Positions 26,223 to 34,960 are shown, numbered from the stretch's first letter. The stretch is DNA of 64,000 bases from Lachnospiraceae bacterium (GCA_009774535.1 VSNY01000002.1:10665-74664); one strand, 5' to 3'. Made by a program: numbers and translations. Notes: generated from the letters alone by a model not told the origin.

Positions 26223-28514
26223 CTATTTCAGCTCTTTTCCAGAGTCCTTTGCTTTTACCTTCCTGGTTGTCGCGGCAGAGTCCCTGGTCTTTTGTTTCTT
26301 AGCTTTCTTTGCTTCGGCATGGTCATCCGAATCATTGGTTTTATCTTTTTCATCGCCGTCCTGATCTGATACGGCGTTTTCTTTTTGCGCATCCTCTTCT
26401 GTACGAACGCCATAATACATCAGTGTATTTTCTGTTGTCCGGAAGATCGTATTGCTGGAACCAACCTGGCAGACTTTCAGGATATCCCCGCTTTCTAATT
26501 CAGCTGCATGATCCGCGGACAGGATCAGCTGTTCGTCTGATACAAAAGTTGTGGACATCTTTTCATCATTGACATAAATGCGGCTCCAGTTTGTAAAATG
26601 ATCTCCAAAAATGGCCAGGCTTCCATCGGCCAGATTTTCATAATGGTAAATATGCGTCGCGTCTACGCCCATCTGCAGATCGGATGCTGGATACAGATCC
26701 TGGCCGTCGTAAGAATAGCGCTCTCCATAGAGAAGGTCATACTGCAGGTTTTCCAGCCCGTTTTGATACGCTTTTTGGTCGGCAGCGTATTCGCCGGCCT
26801 GATGGTACGTAAAGATTGTGCCTTCGTGAAGTCCCGCCTGTTCTGTCGTATAAGCAAGCAGCTGGTAAGCGGCGAGGTCGGCATCTTTTTGTTCCAGGCC
26901 GAAATTGTTCCAGGTTGCATACTGGGTCTTGAAAATATCGCCGGACTTTAAGTCTTCGTCGGCAAGCCCCATCGTTGGCAGGTGGTCGCCGAACAGCACA
27001 AGGATGGTATTTTCATCTCTTTTTGCAAGCATATCAGTCAGATTTTTAATAAACTTATCTACTTCGTGAATCTGATTTACGTAGTATTCCCACTGGTTAT
27101 TTTTCTCTTCGGTTTCAGCGCCGGATACTTGGATCTCCGGGTTCTGGATCACCTTTTCCTCAGGATAGGCCCCGTGTCCTTGTACGGTGATGGTGTAGAC
27201 AAAATCAGCCTGGTCAGGAGTGGACTCCAGCGCTTTTTCGGTCTCGCCGATCAGGATATCATCCGTCGGCCAGGAACCAAGCGGGGTGTATTCCTGAATG
27301 TTCATCAGCTCTTTGCTTGTAAACGTATCAAAGCCAAACTGAGAAAACGCATTGGCGCGGCTGTAAAAATTGCCGCCGTTGTTGTGGACGACATGCGTAC
27401 CATAACCGAGCGCGGACAGGTCTGATGCGATGCTTTCGCAGTCGGTTTCTTTTAAGACGGTTTTGTACGGATATTCGCCAGTACCGAAAAACCGCAGGTT
27501 CATGCCAGTCAGCACTTCAAATTCTGAATTGGCGGTTCCGGCTCCGACAACAGGCACCGTCAGGTAACCAGATGTAAAATTATCGGTTAATGCGCGGAAA
27601 TTCGGGATCGGATCTTTGGACATTTCCAGAAAATTGATTTCTGTCGGGTCCATAAACGATTCCAGTAACACGCAGATTACGTTTGGCTGCTGCTTATCCG
27701 AAGAGTCTGAAATGATCTGGCCGGATTGAGCAACCTTATAGGAAGAAGCTTCTGCCTTTGCCTGTGCAACCGTCTGTTTAATCTGCTTAATCCTGGACTC
27801 GGAATAATCCAGCGGTTTGCGCATGCCGCGGTCCATCACGCTTGAAGAAAAACCATATACAAAACCATAGTCGGAGTATCCCTGCGCGATATTGGAAAAA
27901 TAAGAAGCCATTTTTTCGGAATTATGTGCCATTGATGTTGCAGCGGACATCAATACCCCCATGCAGACACAAAAGCCGGCTGCACGTATTTTATGCAGAT
28001 GTCCCTGGAATTTTGGGCCTTTCATGGCTAAAACTACCAGAAATACAACCAAAATGCCTAACAGGATCACAACGCATATTTCCTGTGTTTTGGAAAAATA
28101 TTGTGTATTTGTCATTGTCAGCAGATCAGAGATACATTTCAGATCTGTATAGCCAAACGGCGTCACGCGCTGGGATAATACACATCCGTTGATAATGCCC
28201 AGCAGCAGCCAGACACAGCTGACAATAATGCGCATCAGCGTCCGGCGGCGGAACAGGTAGACAATGGATAATGTAAAAAAGATGATCAGCGCATTAAAGA
28301 AAAACGCGAATGCATGACCTCCCAAAAACACACATGCGTCGATCAGGGAACGTCTGGAACAGACTTCAATAACAAATACAAGTATGCATGCCAGCAATGC
28401 ATGGAACAGCAGCGAGTAGCGGTTTAAAAAAGCAATCTGCCTGCTGTAATCGCGCTTTGGCGCTTTTTTCTCATGGTCTTTTGCCTGCCATTTATTTTGA
28501 AAAATTGTTTTCAT
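26223..28514 (-). CDS. ltaS: LTA synthase-like sulfatase-family glycerolphosphotransferase
   Basis: This 763-residue membrane protein has about five N-terminal TM segments (~30-200) and an extracellular sulfatase-like domain. The catalytic residues are visible: metal ligand Glu285 in VLLESFMDP, Thr327 in GAGTANSEFE (nucleophile) and FGDHLPTMG (~520). It should move glycerol phosphate from phosphatidylglycerol onto teichoic acid or lipid. Unusually, ~150 more residues follow the enzyme: a beta-rich IPT/TIG-like module (DATHIYHYENLADGSLAIFG region) and a Lys/Asp/Glu-rich tail (~715-763). The start follows GGAGGTAATCCG. Confidence 0.88.
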   Translation of the reverse strand: MKTIFQNKWQAKDHEKKAPKRDYSRQIAFLNRYSLLFHALLACILVFVIEVCSRRSLIDACVFLGGHAFAFFFNALIIFFTLSIVYLFRRRTLMRIIVSCVWLLLGIINGCVLSQRVTPFGYTDLKCISDLLTMTNTQYFSKTQEICVVILLGILVVFLVVLAMKGPKFQGHLHKIRAAGFCVCMGVLMSAATSMAHNSEKMASYFSNIAQGYSDYGFVYGFSSSVMDRGMRKPLDYSESRIKQIKQTVAQAKAEASSYKVAQSGQIISDSSDKQQPNVICVLLESFMDPTEINFLEMSKDPIPNFRALTDNFTSGYLTVPVVGAGTANSEFEVLTGMNLRFFGTGEYPYKTVLKETDCESIASDLSALGYGTHVVHNNGGNFYSRANAFSQFGFDTFTSKELMNIQEYTPLGSWPTDDILIGETEKALESTPDQADFVYTITVQGHGAYPEEKVIQNPEIQVSGAETEEKNNQWEYYVNQIHEVDKFIKNLTDMLAKRDENTILVLFGDHLPTMGLADEDLKSGDIFKTQYATWNNFGLEQKDADLAAYQLLAYTTEQAGLHEGTIFTYHQAGEYAADQKAYQNGLENLQYDLLYGERYSYDGQDLYPASDLQMGVDATHIYHYENLADGSLAIFGDHFTNWSRIYVNDEKMSTTFVSDEQLILSADHAAELESGDILKVCQVGSSNTIFRTTENTLMYYGVRTEEDAQKENAVSDQDGDEKDKTNDSDDHAEAKKAKKQKTRDSAATTRKVKAKDSGKELK

Positions 28515-28926
28515 AAATACGGATTACCTCCTCCGGAATTTCTTAAAAATACTTTATTCTGACTGAGAATAAAATATATCCTAACGGGCAAAAAATCAAC
28601 TGGTAAATATCATAAAAAATTCTTAAGATTTACATAATTTCGGGAAATAATGAATAAAGCTGTTTTATTATTGAAGGAAATTGCCTTGAAACAGTGCATT
28701 TAGTGCGTTATAATCATCTATAAATCACAGGAAATATGGTATGATCTGCAGGTTCCGGTATATATTGCCGCCGGACAGGTTACAATGAGGGAAAGTATCT
28801 GTGGCTGTATGCTGCGCCGTGTCGCTGCTTATGCCGCAGGATTCATAAAAAGGAATGCCTGCCGGCAGTAACCCTCCGGGCGTCCCGCGCATATACTGCT
28901 ATTAACGAAATGCAGGAGACAGACGC
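28515..28926. other. Spacer and long leader upstream of the proline-rich protein gene
   Basis: No gene in 412 bases. A strong promoter, TTGAAA (28686-28691), 17-base spacer, TATAAT (28709-28714), would start a transcript near 28721. That leaves a ~200-base leader before the GTG at 28927. The leader is GC-rich, with competing complements (CCGGACAGG/CCTGCCGG, GGTTAC/GTAACC, GAGGG/CCCTC). I do not recognise a known riboswitch class. Confidence 0.55.
28686..28714 (+). promoter_or_regulatory. Promoter with long leader
   Basis: TTGAAA, exactly 17 bases, TATAAT. It is sigma-A-like rather than an obvious sporulation-sigma promoter. Confidence 0.7.
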
Positions 28927-29493
28927 GTGGATTATAAGCAGGAACAGTTTATGCGTATGCAGCAGTACCAATACGCGCCGCAGATGCCGTTTTACATGAG
29001 CTATCCGATCCAGAATGTCTATATGACAGAACTGGAATATGAGCGGGATATGGAGCGCATGAAGGAACTGTATCCGGAAGAAGCAAAACGGATTCAGAAG
29101 CTTGTCGAAGAAGAATGTGACAAGATGGAATACGAAGGCAGCATGATGTTTGATGAATATCCCGACCGGGTGACCTTAAAAGTCATTTGCGACCGGATCG
29201 GTCAGCTGGCATCGCAGCCGCAGGAACAGGCAGAGGCAGAGCCGGAACTGGAAGCCCAGCAGGCAGAACCGATTGACTATAACTATCATAGATGGAATCC
29301 GGGCAGACCGCCAGGGCCGCCGCCTCCATGGCCAGGGCCGCCGGGACCACCGCCAGGGCCGCCGCCTCCACCAAGACCGCCAGGGCCGCCACCCCCGCAT
29401 CGTCCGGGGCTGGGCAATCTGATTGAAGTGCTGCTCTATAATGAGATGTATCAAAGACGATGCAGGCATAATCGCTGCCGCCGCTGGTGGTAA
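28927..29493 (+). CDS. Proline/glycine-rich protein, possible spore-coat component
   Basis: A 188-residue protein starting at GTG behind GCAGGAGAC. It has three parts: a Met/Tyr/Gln-rich head (1-35, MRMQQYQYAPQMPFYMSYPI), a helical acidic middle (~36-118) and a tail of PGPP/PPPP repeats (~125-158) that ends in Arg/His/Cys/Trp-rich CRHNRCRRWW. Composition of this kind is common in spore-surface and coat proteins of Clostridia. No enzymatic motif, signal peptide or membrane segment is present. I do not recognise a named family; the coat role is inference from composition only. Confidence 0.7.
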   Translation: MDYKQEQFMRMQQYQYAPQMPFYMSYPIQNVYMTELEYERDMERMKELYPEEAKRIQKLVEEECDKMEYEGSMMFDEYPDRVTLKVICDRIGQLASQPQEQAEAEPELEAQQAEPIDYNYHRWNPGRPPGPPPPWPGPPGPPPGPPPPPRPPGPPPPHRPGLGNLIEVLLYNEMYQRRCRHNRCRRWW

Positions 29494-29567
29494 GTGTATC
29501 TGAATGCTGTAATTTGCGGTATGCATATCTGAATGCCGCAGGCAATCATGTGTTAAAATGCTGCTGA

Positions 29568-29633
29568 CACGAGCGCAGCATGGATCTGTCTGGCTGTCCG
29601 GGCGAAAGCCGTCTTGAAACGGCGGCGCTCGTG
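29568..29633 (+). terminator. Large stem-loop after the proline-rich gene
   Basis: CACGAGCGC (29568-29576) pairs with GCGCTCGTG (29625-29633); an inner GCCGT-CTTGAA-ACGGC hairpin sits inside. There is no T-run directly after, so it may be an RNA-stabilising structure rather than a terminator. Confidence 0.5.
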
Positions 29634-29717
29634 CGGCTGCCAGCAATTGCCAGTCATTCATGGATACCTGCCAACAGTTCTTTATTATTTTTAGAAGTGT
29701 ACGAAAGGAAAAGACAG

Positions 29718-32222
29718 ATGAAAAAAGGATTGATCAAAGCAGCAGTGTTAATGGCTGTGTTTCTGATCACACTGCTGATATCCGGTAAAGTCACAAATAA
29801 AGACCAGCTGGATCTGACCACGGAGATGGAAGCGCCAACTCTGCCTGTAATTGTATTGTACAACGAGGACAGGCAGATCAACGAGTTATATGGATATACG
29901 TCGCAGATGAACGCGACCGGCATGCGGGATACGATCACGCCGTTGTCCAGCAGCAGGGAAGTCCCTCTGCAGATACGGACATACGGCTACCAGATCGATG
30001 GAATTTCTTATGAAATCCGCAGCATTGACGGAGAACGGCTCGTTTCAGACGGGAATATTACGGCATTTGAAGAAAAAGAGGGACAGATACGGACAAGCAT
30101 CCCGGTACAAAGCCTGCTGGAACAGTCCCGCGAATATATCCTGACCTTAAAGCTCAGACAAGATGAAAAAATCTGCTATTATTATACCCGCATTGCAGAC
30201 GGGAGAGACTGTTATGTACCAGAGAGCATCAAATTTGCACAGCAGATCAGCGATCTTACCTTTTCAGAAAACCCGGATCAGCTGTCTACTTATTGGGAAG
30301 CAAACGCCGCGGGGGATAATTCTACCTTACACAAAGTAACGATTCATTCTACCGTCAAACAGGCAAATTGGGCAGATTTTAAATGTGACAGGCTGACGAC
30401 TCCGGTTCCGTCCGTGAAAGAGATGAATCAGTCTTATAACACGATCGTACTGGATTATGTTGTAACCTCGAAAGGAGAGCAGGGAGAACTGGAATATTAT
30501 AATGTGGAGGAATACTACCGTATCCGTTATACAAATGAACGTATGTACCTGCTGAATTTTGAACGAACTATGAATCAGATTTTCAACGGCGAAAATGATT
30601 TTCTTTATGAAAATTACCTGCAGCTGGGCATCCGCTCCAAAGAAGTCGAATATATGCAGAATGAGTCGCAGACCGTTACCTGCTTTGTACAGGAAGGAGA
30701 TCTGTGGAGCTATAACCAGTCCTTCCACCGTCTGGCAGAAGTATTCAGCTTCCGCGGACATGAGGGCATTGAGGCGCGGGAAAATCATATGCAGCATGAT
30801 ATCCGTATCCTGAACGTAGATGAGGCGGGGGATATTGACTACGTCGTCTACGGCTATATGAACCGCGGCATTCATGAAGGAGAAATGGGGATCAGTTTCC
30901 TGCATTATGCAAGCCAGGCAAATACGAATGAAGAAAAATTGTTTTTATCATTTGAAAATTCTTACCAGGTACTTCAGGCAGAACTGGGCAAACTGCTTTA
31001 CGAAAATACTTCCGGCAGTATTTATCTGCTCTTTAACGGAACCGTATTTTATATCAATCCGGCAACAATGGAAATGGAAGAGATTGCCAGCGGCCTTTCG
31101 GATGATACGTATGCGGTGTCAGAATCCAACCGGTATTTTGCCTGGATCTCTGACCATGACGCCAGAGAAATCTCCGTGATCGACCTTGAGACAGCAAACA
31201 TCAGCCAGATCCGCGCCAAAGAAGGAAAGTCTCTGCGCGTACTTGGATTTTTGCAGGAAGACCTTGTATACGGGATGGCAGCGGACAAGCACCAGACAGG
31301 CGGCATGGCAGGCATCCGCCAGGCACCGATGTACGCCCTGCGCATCGTAAACGCCTCAAATATGGAAGTATTAAAAAAATACCGCAAAAAGGGATACTTT
31401 ATTGACAGTGTAGAATTTCAAAACGGGGTACTGATTATGCAGCGTCTGTCCCAGGGACCAAGCGGCTATGAGCAGGCACAGCAGGATTCCATTGTAAACC
31501 GCACCCAGGAGAGCGAAGACCAGAAAGTCATCCATACAACCGTCACCGAAGTCAGGCAGACACAAGTACAGCTGACACTGTCAGAAATGAAAAAAGAAAC
31601 ACCTCCGGTCTTTATAGCCGCAAAACAGATCTTAAATCAGGAGGACAAAAAGACCGCATTAAAACCGTCCCAGGAACAGCGGATGTATTTTGCATATGCA
31701 GCAGGCAGCATTAAAGCAGCCACTACAGATGTTGCAGAAGCCATCCGCAGCGCGGACGAGCATATGGGAGTAGTTGTGGATGAAAAGCAGAACTATATCT
31801 GGAAACGCGCCAGAAAGAACATTCAGCCATATTTAGAAGCGCAGCCTTCAGATACAGACGCGTCCGGTTCTTCTCTGGCAAAATGCGTCAGCGCCATTCT
31901 GCGGCATGAGGGCATTGAAGTCAGCGCCAGTGAGCTGCTGGAAAAAGGCGATACTCCACAGGAAATATTAGAATCCCTGCTGCCGGAAAGGGAAGTGATC
32001 GGGATAGAAGGATGCTCGTTATCACAGATTCTTTATTATGTGAACCGCGAGACTCCGGTACTGGCAGCCGCGGGAGCGCAGAAGACGATGCTTGTCACGG
32101 GGTATGACGCGCTGAATGTGTGGCTGTATGATCCGCTGGCGGGGAGTATTGTGAAAAGTACGATTGAGGATGCAGATGGACAGTTCCGCGCGGCTGGGGG
32201 GATTTACCTGGTGTATCAATAA
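29718..32222 (+). CDS. Large membrane-anchored protein with degenerate C39-like peptidase domain
   Basis: An 834-residue protein. A single N-terminal signal/anchor (MKKGLIKAAVLMAVFLITLL) puts the rest outside the cell. Residues ~50-600 are a beta-rich region that I cannot assign. The last ~130 resemble a C39/papain-like fold: SGSSLAKCVSAILRHEG, then TPVLAAAGAQ and MLVTGYDALNVWLYDP. In active members the first block has Cys (CGPxSLA) and the second His before the GYD strand. Here they read SGSSLA and KTMLVTGYD, so both catalytic positions look lost. Function unknown. The ATG at 29718 is used; an upstream in-frame ATG at 29580 falls in the stem-loop. Confidence 0.7.
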   Translation: MKKGLIKAAVLMAVFLITLLISGKVTNKDQLDLTTEMEAPTLPVIVLYNEDRQINELYGYTSQMNATGMRDTITPLSSSREVPLQIRTYGYQIDGISYEIRSIDGERLVSDGNITAFEEKEGQIRTSIPVQSLLEQSREYILTLKLRQDEKICYYYTRIADGRDCYVPESIKFAQQISDLTFSENPDQLSTYWEANAAGDNSTLHKVTIHSTVKQANWADFKCDRLTTPVPSVKEMNQSYNTIVLDYVVTSKGEQGELEYYNVEEYYRIRYTNERMYLLNFERTMNQIFNGENDFLYENYLQLGIRSKEVEYMQNESQTVTCFVQEGDLWSYNQSFHRLAEVFSFRGHEGIEARENHMQHDIRILNVDEAGDIDYVVYGYMNRGIHEGEMGISFLHYASQANTNEEKLFLSFENSYQVLQAELGKLLYENTSGSIYLLFNGTVFYINPATMEMEEIASGLSDDTYAVSESNRYFAWISDHDAREISVIDLETANISQIRAKEGKSLRVLGFLQEDLVYGMAADKHQTGGMAGIRQAPMYALRIVNASNMEVLKKYRKKGYFIDSVEFQNGVLIMQRLSQGPSGYEQAQQDSIVNRTQESEDQKVIHTTVTEVRQTQVQLTLSEMKKETPPVFIAAKQILNQEDKKTALKPSQEQRMYFAYAAGSIKAATTDVAEAIRSADEHMGVVVDEKQNYIWKRARKNIQPYLEAQPSDTDASGSSLAKCVSAILRHEGIEVSASELLEKGDTPQEILESLLPEREVIGIEGCSLSQILYYVNRETPVLAAAGAQKTMLVTGYDALNVWLYDPLAGSIVKSTIEDADGQFRAAGGIYLVYQ

Positions 32223-32228
32223 AATATA

Positions 32229-32322
32229 TTGCGGGCGGAGGGGAGTGGCTCCCCCTCAATCCTATGCCGCCGGGCTGCGCGCCCTTTTGCCTGACACGGA
32301 CACATCCGGGCAGCCAAAAAAG
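32229..32322 (+). repeat. Dispersed GC-rich intergenic repeat, copy 3
   Basis: Contains CTCAATCCTATGCCGCCGGG, CTGCGCGCCC and CACGGACACATCCGGGCAGCC-like words. The first is the exact reverse of GGCGGCATAGGATTGAG at 43430. The last matches GACACGTCCGGGAAGCC at 14625. Confidence 0.7.
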
Positions 32323-32351
32323 TAAAGGGCTGCATTGTACAAGTAAAAATA

Positions 32352-32433
32352 TTGACAATTTGCTTTTTTGTGGTAAAATAATAAAGTATTTGGCTCTCAA
32401 GGATGGGACAGCGTGCAGATGCTGTCCTTTTTC
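32352..32433 (+). promoter_or_regulatory. Promoter followed closely by a terminator hairpin (possible attenuator)
   Basis: TTGACA (32352-32357), 16-base spacer, TAAAAT (32374-32379). Then GGACAGC (32406-32412), an 8-base loop and GCTGTCC (32421-32427) run straight into TTTTT. Transcripts would end after ~45 bases unless the hairpin is prevented. Confidence 0.65.
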
Positions 32434-32601
32434 TGGATATTATCTGCCACTGGCATAAAATGCTGTATCCTGCATAAAATAAAAAGGACACAATCCGGCA
32501 GTACACATCAAAAGCGGCAGCAAAAGAAAAATAAGCAGTTTTGACCGTTCCGATTTACAGGAACTGTCCAGGCTGTCAGTTTAAGAAGGGAGTATATAGT
32601 T

Positions 32602-33990
32602 ATGAAAGAACTGGAAGAGATTCTGAACGTGATCGATGACTTCGTATGGGGTCCGGTTATGCTTGTGTTGCTCGTAGGGACGGGGATCTTTTTAACCATC
32701 AGGCTGAAATTTCTTACCTGGAGAAATCTTCCGTATGCGATCAAGCTCACATTAAGCAAAGAAGCAAGGACGAAGCGCGGAGCCGGGGATGTGTCGCCGT
32801 TTGCGGCGCTTACGACGGCGCTGGCGGCTACGATTGGTACGGGGAATATTGTAGGTGTTGCGACGGCTATGGTGTCCGGCGGGGCCGGAGCGCTGGTATG
32901 GATGTGGATCTCAGCTTGTTTCGGGCTGACTTCTAAGTTCAGCGAGTGTATGCTGGCGATTAAGTACCGGGAAGTGAACGCGCAGGGAGAAATGTCCGGC
33001 GGGCCGATGTATACGATGAAAAAAGCGTTTGGGAATCAGAAGATCGGCGCTGCGCTGGGATGGCTGTTCGCGTTGTTTGCAGTGATCGCTTCGTTTGGGA
33101 TCGGGAATCTGACACAGGCAAATTCCATTTCAGATGCGGTAAATAAGACGTTTGAAGTTCCGACCTGGCTGACGGGCATAATTATTACGGTGCTTTCACT
33201 GTGTATTATTGTAGGCGGCATTAAGTCGATCTCCAAGCTGTCTTCGGTGATTGTTCCCTGTATGGCGATTTTTTATGTGATCGGCGGTCTGATTGTTATT
33301 TTTGGAAATATCGGAAATGTGCCGGCTGGTGTGGCGGAGATTTTTAAAATGGCGTTTTCCGTCAAAGCAGTTGCAGGCGGCGTTGGCGGGACGATTGTAG
33401 CGTCTATGATGAGCGGGATGCGGTATGGAATCGCGCGCGGGGTATTTTCTAATGAAGCAGGCATGGGATCTGCGGCGATTACGGCAGCGTCTGCTACGAC
33501 CGATAATCCGGTCCGGCAGGGATACATAAATATGACGGGTACGTTCTGGGATACGATTGTGGTATGTACGATTACAGGACTTTGTATTGCGTCTTCTGGC
33601 GTACTTGGCATGACGGATGCAAGCGGCAAAGCGATCGAAGGCTCGGCGCTTACGATAGAGGCGTTTAAGACAGTGCTGGGGCCAGCGGGCGGATGGATGG
33701 TAACTGTTGGTATTGCGCTGTTTGCGTTTTCTACGATCCTTGGCTGGGAATATCACGGGGAGAAGGCGCTGGAGTATCTGGTGGGGACGCATAAATATAA
33801 TATGGCGTACCGGATTCTTTTTTCAGCTGTTGCATTTGTGGGCGCGACAACGACGCTGTCGATTGCATGGAAATTTTCAGATATTGCGAATGCACTGATG
33901 GCAGTGCCGAACCTGATCTGCCTGCTGGCGTTAAGCGGAGAACTGGCGAAAGACGTGGAAAGCTTCCAGCAATCTATGAAAGGAAGATGA
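32602..33990 (+). CDS. AGCS-family sodium:alanine/glycine symporter
   Basis: A 462-residue multi-pass membrane transporter of the alanine or glycine:cation symporter family. Signatures are FVWGPVMLVLLVGTGIFLTI at the start, the PFAALTTALAATIGTGNIVG motif (~68-87) and SGGPMYTMKKAFG (~132). It takes up small neutral amino acids with Na+; alanine or glycine cannot be told apart here. Length is typical. The start follows AAGGGAG. Upstream is a promoter-plus-hairpin arrangement, which suggests transcript-level control. Confidence 0.93.
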   Translation: MKELEEILNVIDDFVWGPVMLVLLVGTGIFLTIRLKFLTWRNLPYAIKLTLSKEARTKRGAGDVSPFAALTTALAATIGTGNIVGVATAMVSGGAGALVWMWISACFGLTSKFSECMLAIKYREVNAQGEMSGGPMYTMKKAFGNQKIGAALGWLFALFAVIASFGIGNLTQANSISDAVNKTFEVPTWLTGIIITVLSLCIIVGGIKSISKLSSVIVPCMAIFYVIGGLIVIFGNIGNVPAGVAEIFKMAFSVKAVAGGVGGTIVASMMSGMRYGIARGVFSNEAGMGSAAITAASATTDNPVRQGYINMTGTFWDTIVVCTITGLCIASSGVLGMTDASGKAIEGSALTIEAFKTVLGPAGGWMVTVGIALFAFSTILGWEYHGEKALEYLVGTHKYNMAYRILFSAVAFVGATTTLSIAWKFSDIANALMAVPNLICLLALSGELAKDVESFQQSMKGR

Positions 33991-34180
33991 CGCTGATCTG
34001 CGTAGTGCAAACAGCCCGCAAAAATTGCCTAAAATTCTGCGGCGTTTTATGCGGCATTCGTGAATTTTAACAGAAATGTAACAGAAATGAAAAAAACACT
34101 TGCAAATGCTTGATTTTTGGACTATATTACGAGATGAACTTGTGTATTCTAAACTGATTCTAAGGGAAGTGGAAGGAATT

Positions 34181-34435
34181 ATGAGTAATAAGCAGATTAT
34201 AGTTTCAAATGTAGCAAAAGGGCATCAAAATCCAATTGCAGAGCTTGTTCAGGTGGCATGTCAGTTCGACAGCAACATCACATTTGTGAATGACAACCGC
34301 AAGATTAATGCAAAAAGTATTATGGGGATTATGGCATTTAATCCGTCCAAAGGAATGAGCGTAAACATTATTACTGAAGGCAACGACGAGAAAGAAGCTC
34401 TGTTAGCAATGGAAAAGTTTTTAGTGTGTGAGTAG
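34181..34435 (+). CDS. HPr-like regulatory protein (Crh-like)
   Basis: An 84-residue HPr paralog. The Ser46 region is canonical, INAKSIMGIMAF with Ser46 exactly in place, as in HPr and Crh of Bacillus. The active-site loop is degenerate: GHQNPIAELV keeps a His at 15 but has Asn17 instead of the conserved Arg17, and lacks the following Ala. It is therefore predicted to be an HPr-kinase substrate rather than an efficient phosphate carrier. The ATG at 34181 after GGAAGGAATT is chosen; a longer frame from 34100 has no ribosome site. A DUF6465 gene follows by 20 bases. Confidence 0.82.
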   Translation: MSNKQIIVSNVAKGHQNPIAELVQVACQFDSNITFVNDNRKINAKSIMGIMAFNPSKGMSVNIITEGNDEKEALLAMEKFLVCE

Positions 34436-34455
34436 ATTGTAGGAGGTCTAAGGAG

Positions 34456-34887
34456 ATGAGCTCAAAGAGTACAGACAAAGAAACAAAGTCAGTTGCAAAT
34501 GCAGCAGATGTAAAAGAAGTGGAAGCGGTTAAAGCGGATGCGAAACCAGAAGCAGACACGGCTGTTAAGAGAGACACAAAGACGGTTGGTAAGAAGGCTG
34601 AAAAGGATGAAGCAAAAGCAGCTAAAAAAACTGCTGCAAAAAGATCAACAACAAAGAAGACAGACAAAGCAGAAAAGCCGGAATTAAAGCCTGATGTATT
34701 TATTGAATTTCAGAACAGACAGGCAAGCGAGTCATCGGTTGTTGATAGAGTGAAAGCAGCGTTTGTTGCAAGCGGACACAGAGTCTCATCGATTAAGTCC
34801 TTACAGATATATATCAAGCCAGAAGAATATAAGGCTTACTATGTAATTAATGATAATAAATATAGCGGTGAAGTAGATCTGTTTTAA
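34456..34887 (+). CDS. DUF6465-family protein
   Basis: A 143-residue soluble protein. The N-terminal ~75 residues are a low-complexity Lys/Ala/Glu/Asp stretch (KKAEKDEAKAAKKTAAKRST), reminiscent of DNA-binding tails. The C-terminal domain (ELKPDVFIEFQNRQASESSV to the end) matches DUF6465, a lineage-restricted fold ending in IYIKPEEYKAYYVINDNKYS. Function unknown. The ribosome site AGGAGGTCTAAGGAG precedes it. Its position 20 bases behind the Crh-like gene suggests co-expression. The gene ends before a strong terminator. Confidence 0.75.
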   Translation: MSSKSTDKETKSVANAADVKEVEAVKADAKPEADTAVKRDTKTVGKKAEKDEAKAAKKTAAKRSTTKKTDKAEKPELKPDVFIEFQNRQASESSVVDRVKAAFVASGHRVSSIKSLQIYIKPEEYKAYYVINDNKYSGEVDLF

Positions 34888-34914
34888 CGGATGAGAAGCA
34901 GACTGTGAGAACAT

Positions 34915-34960
34915 AAAAAAACGGTACATTGGATGCAGATGCCAATGTACCGTTTTTTTA
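34915..34960. terminator. Bidirectional intrinsic terminator
   Basis: AAAAAACGGTACATTGG and CCAATGTACCGTTTTTTT form a perfect stem with A- and T-runs at both ends, serving DUF6465 (plus) and prs (minus). Confidence 0.95.

Larger units (their letters stand above)
32223..32601. other. Spacer upstream of the AGCS symporter
   Basis: 379 bases without a gene: a GC-rich repeat copy (32229-32322), a strong promoter, then a terminator-like hairpin only ~20 bases downstream of the predicted transcription start, then ~170 bases to the start codon. Confidence 0.6.

Noticed and set aside
28721..28926. Known riboswitch upstream of the proline-rich gene
   Set aside because: Neither cobalamin, glycine, c-di-GMP nor other class cores could be matched; only an unspecific structured leader is claimed.
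29176..29661. 161-aa Arg/Trp/Pro-rich minus-strand frame
   Set aside because: It is the antisense of the proline-rich gene; its apparent richness mirrors the PGPP codons.
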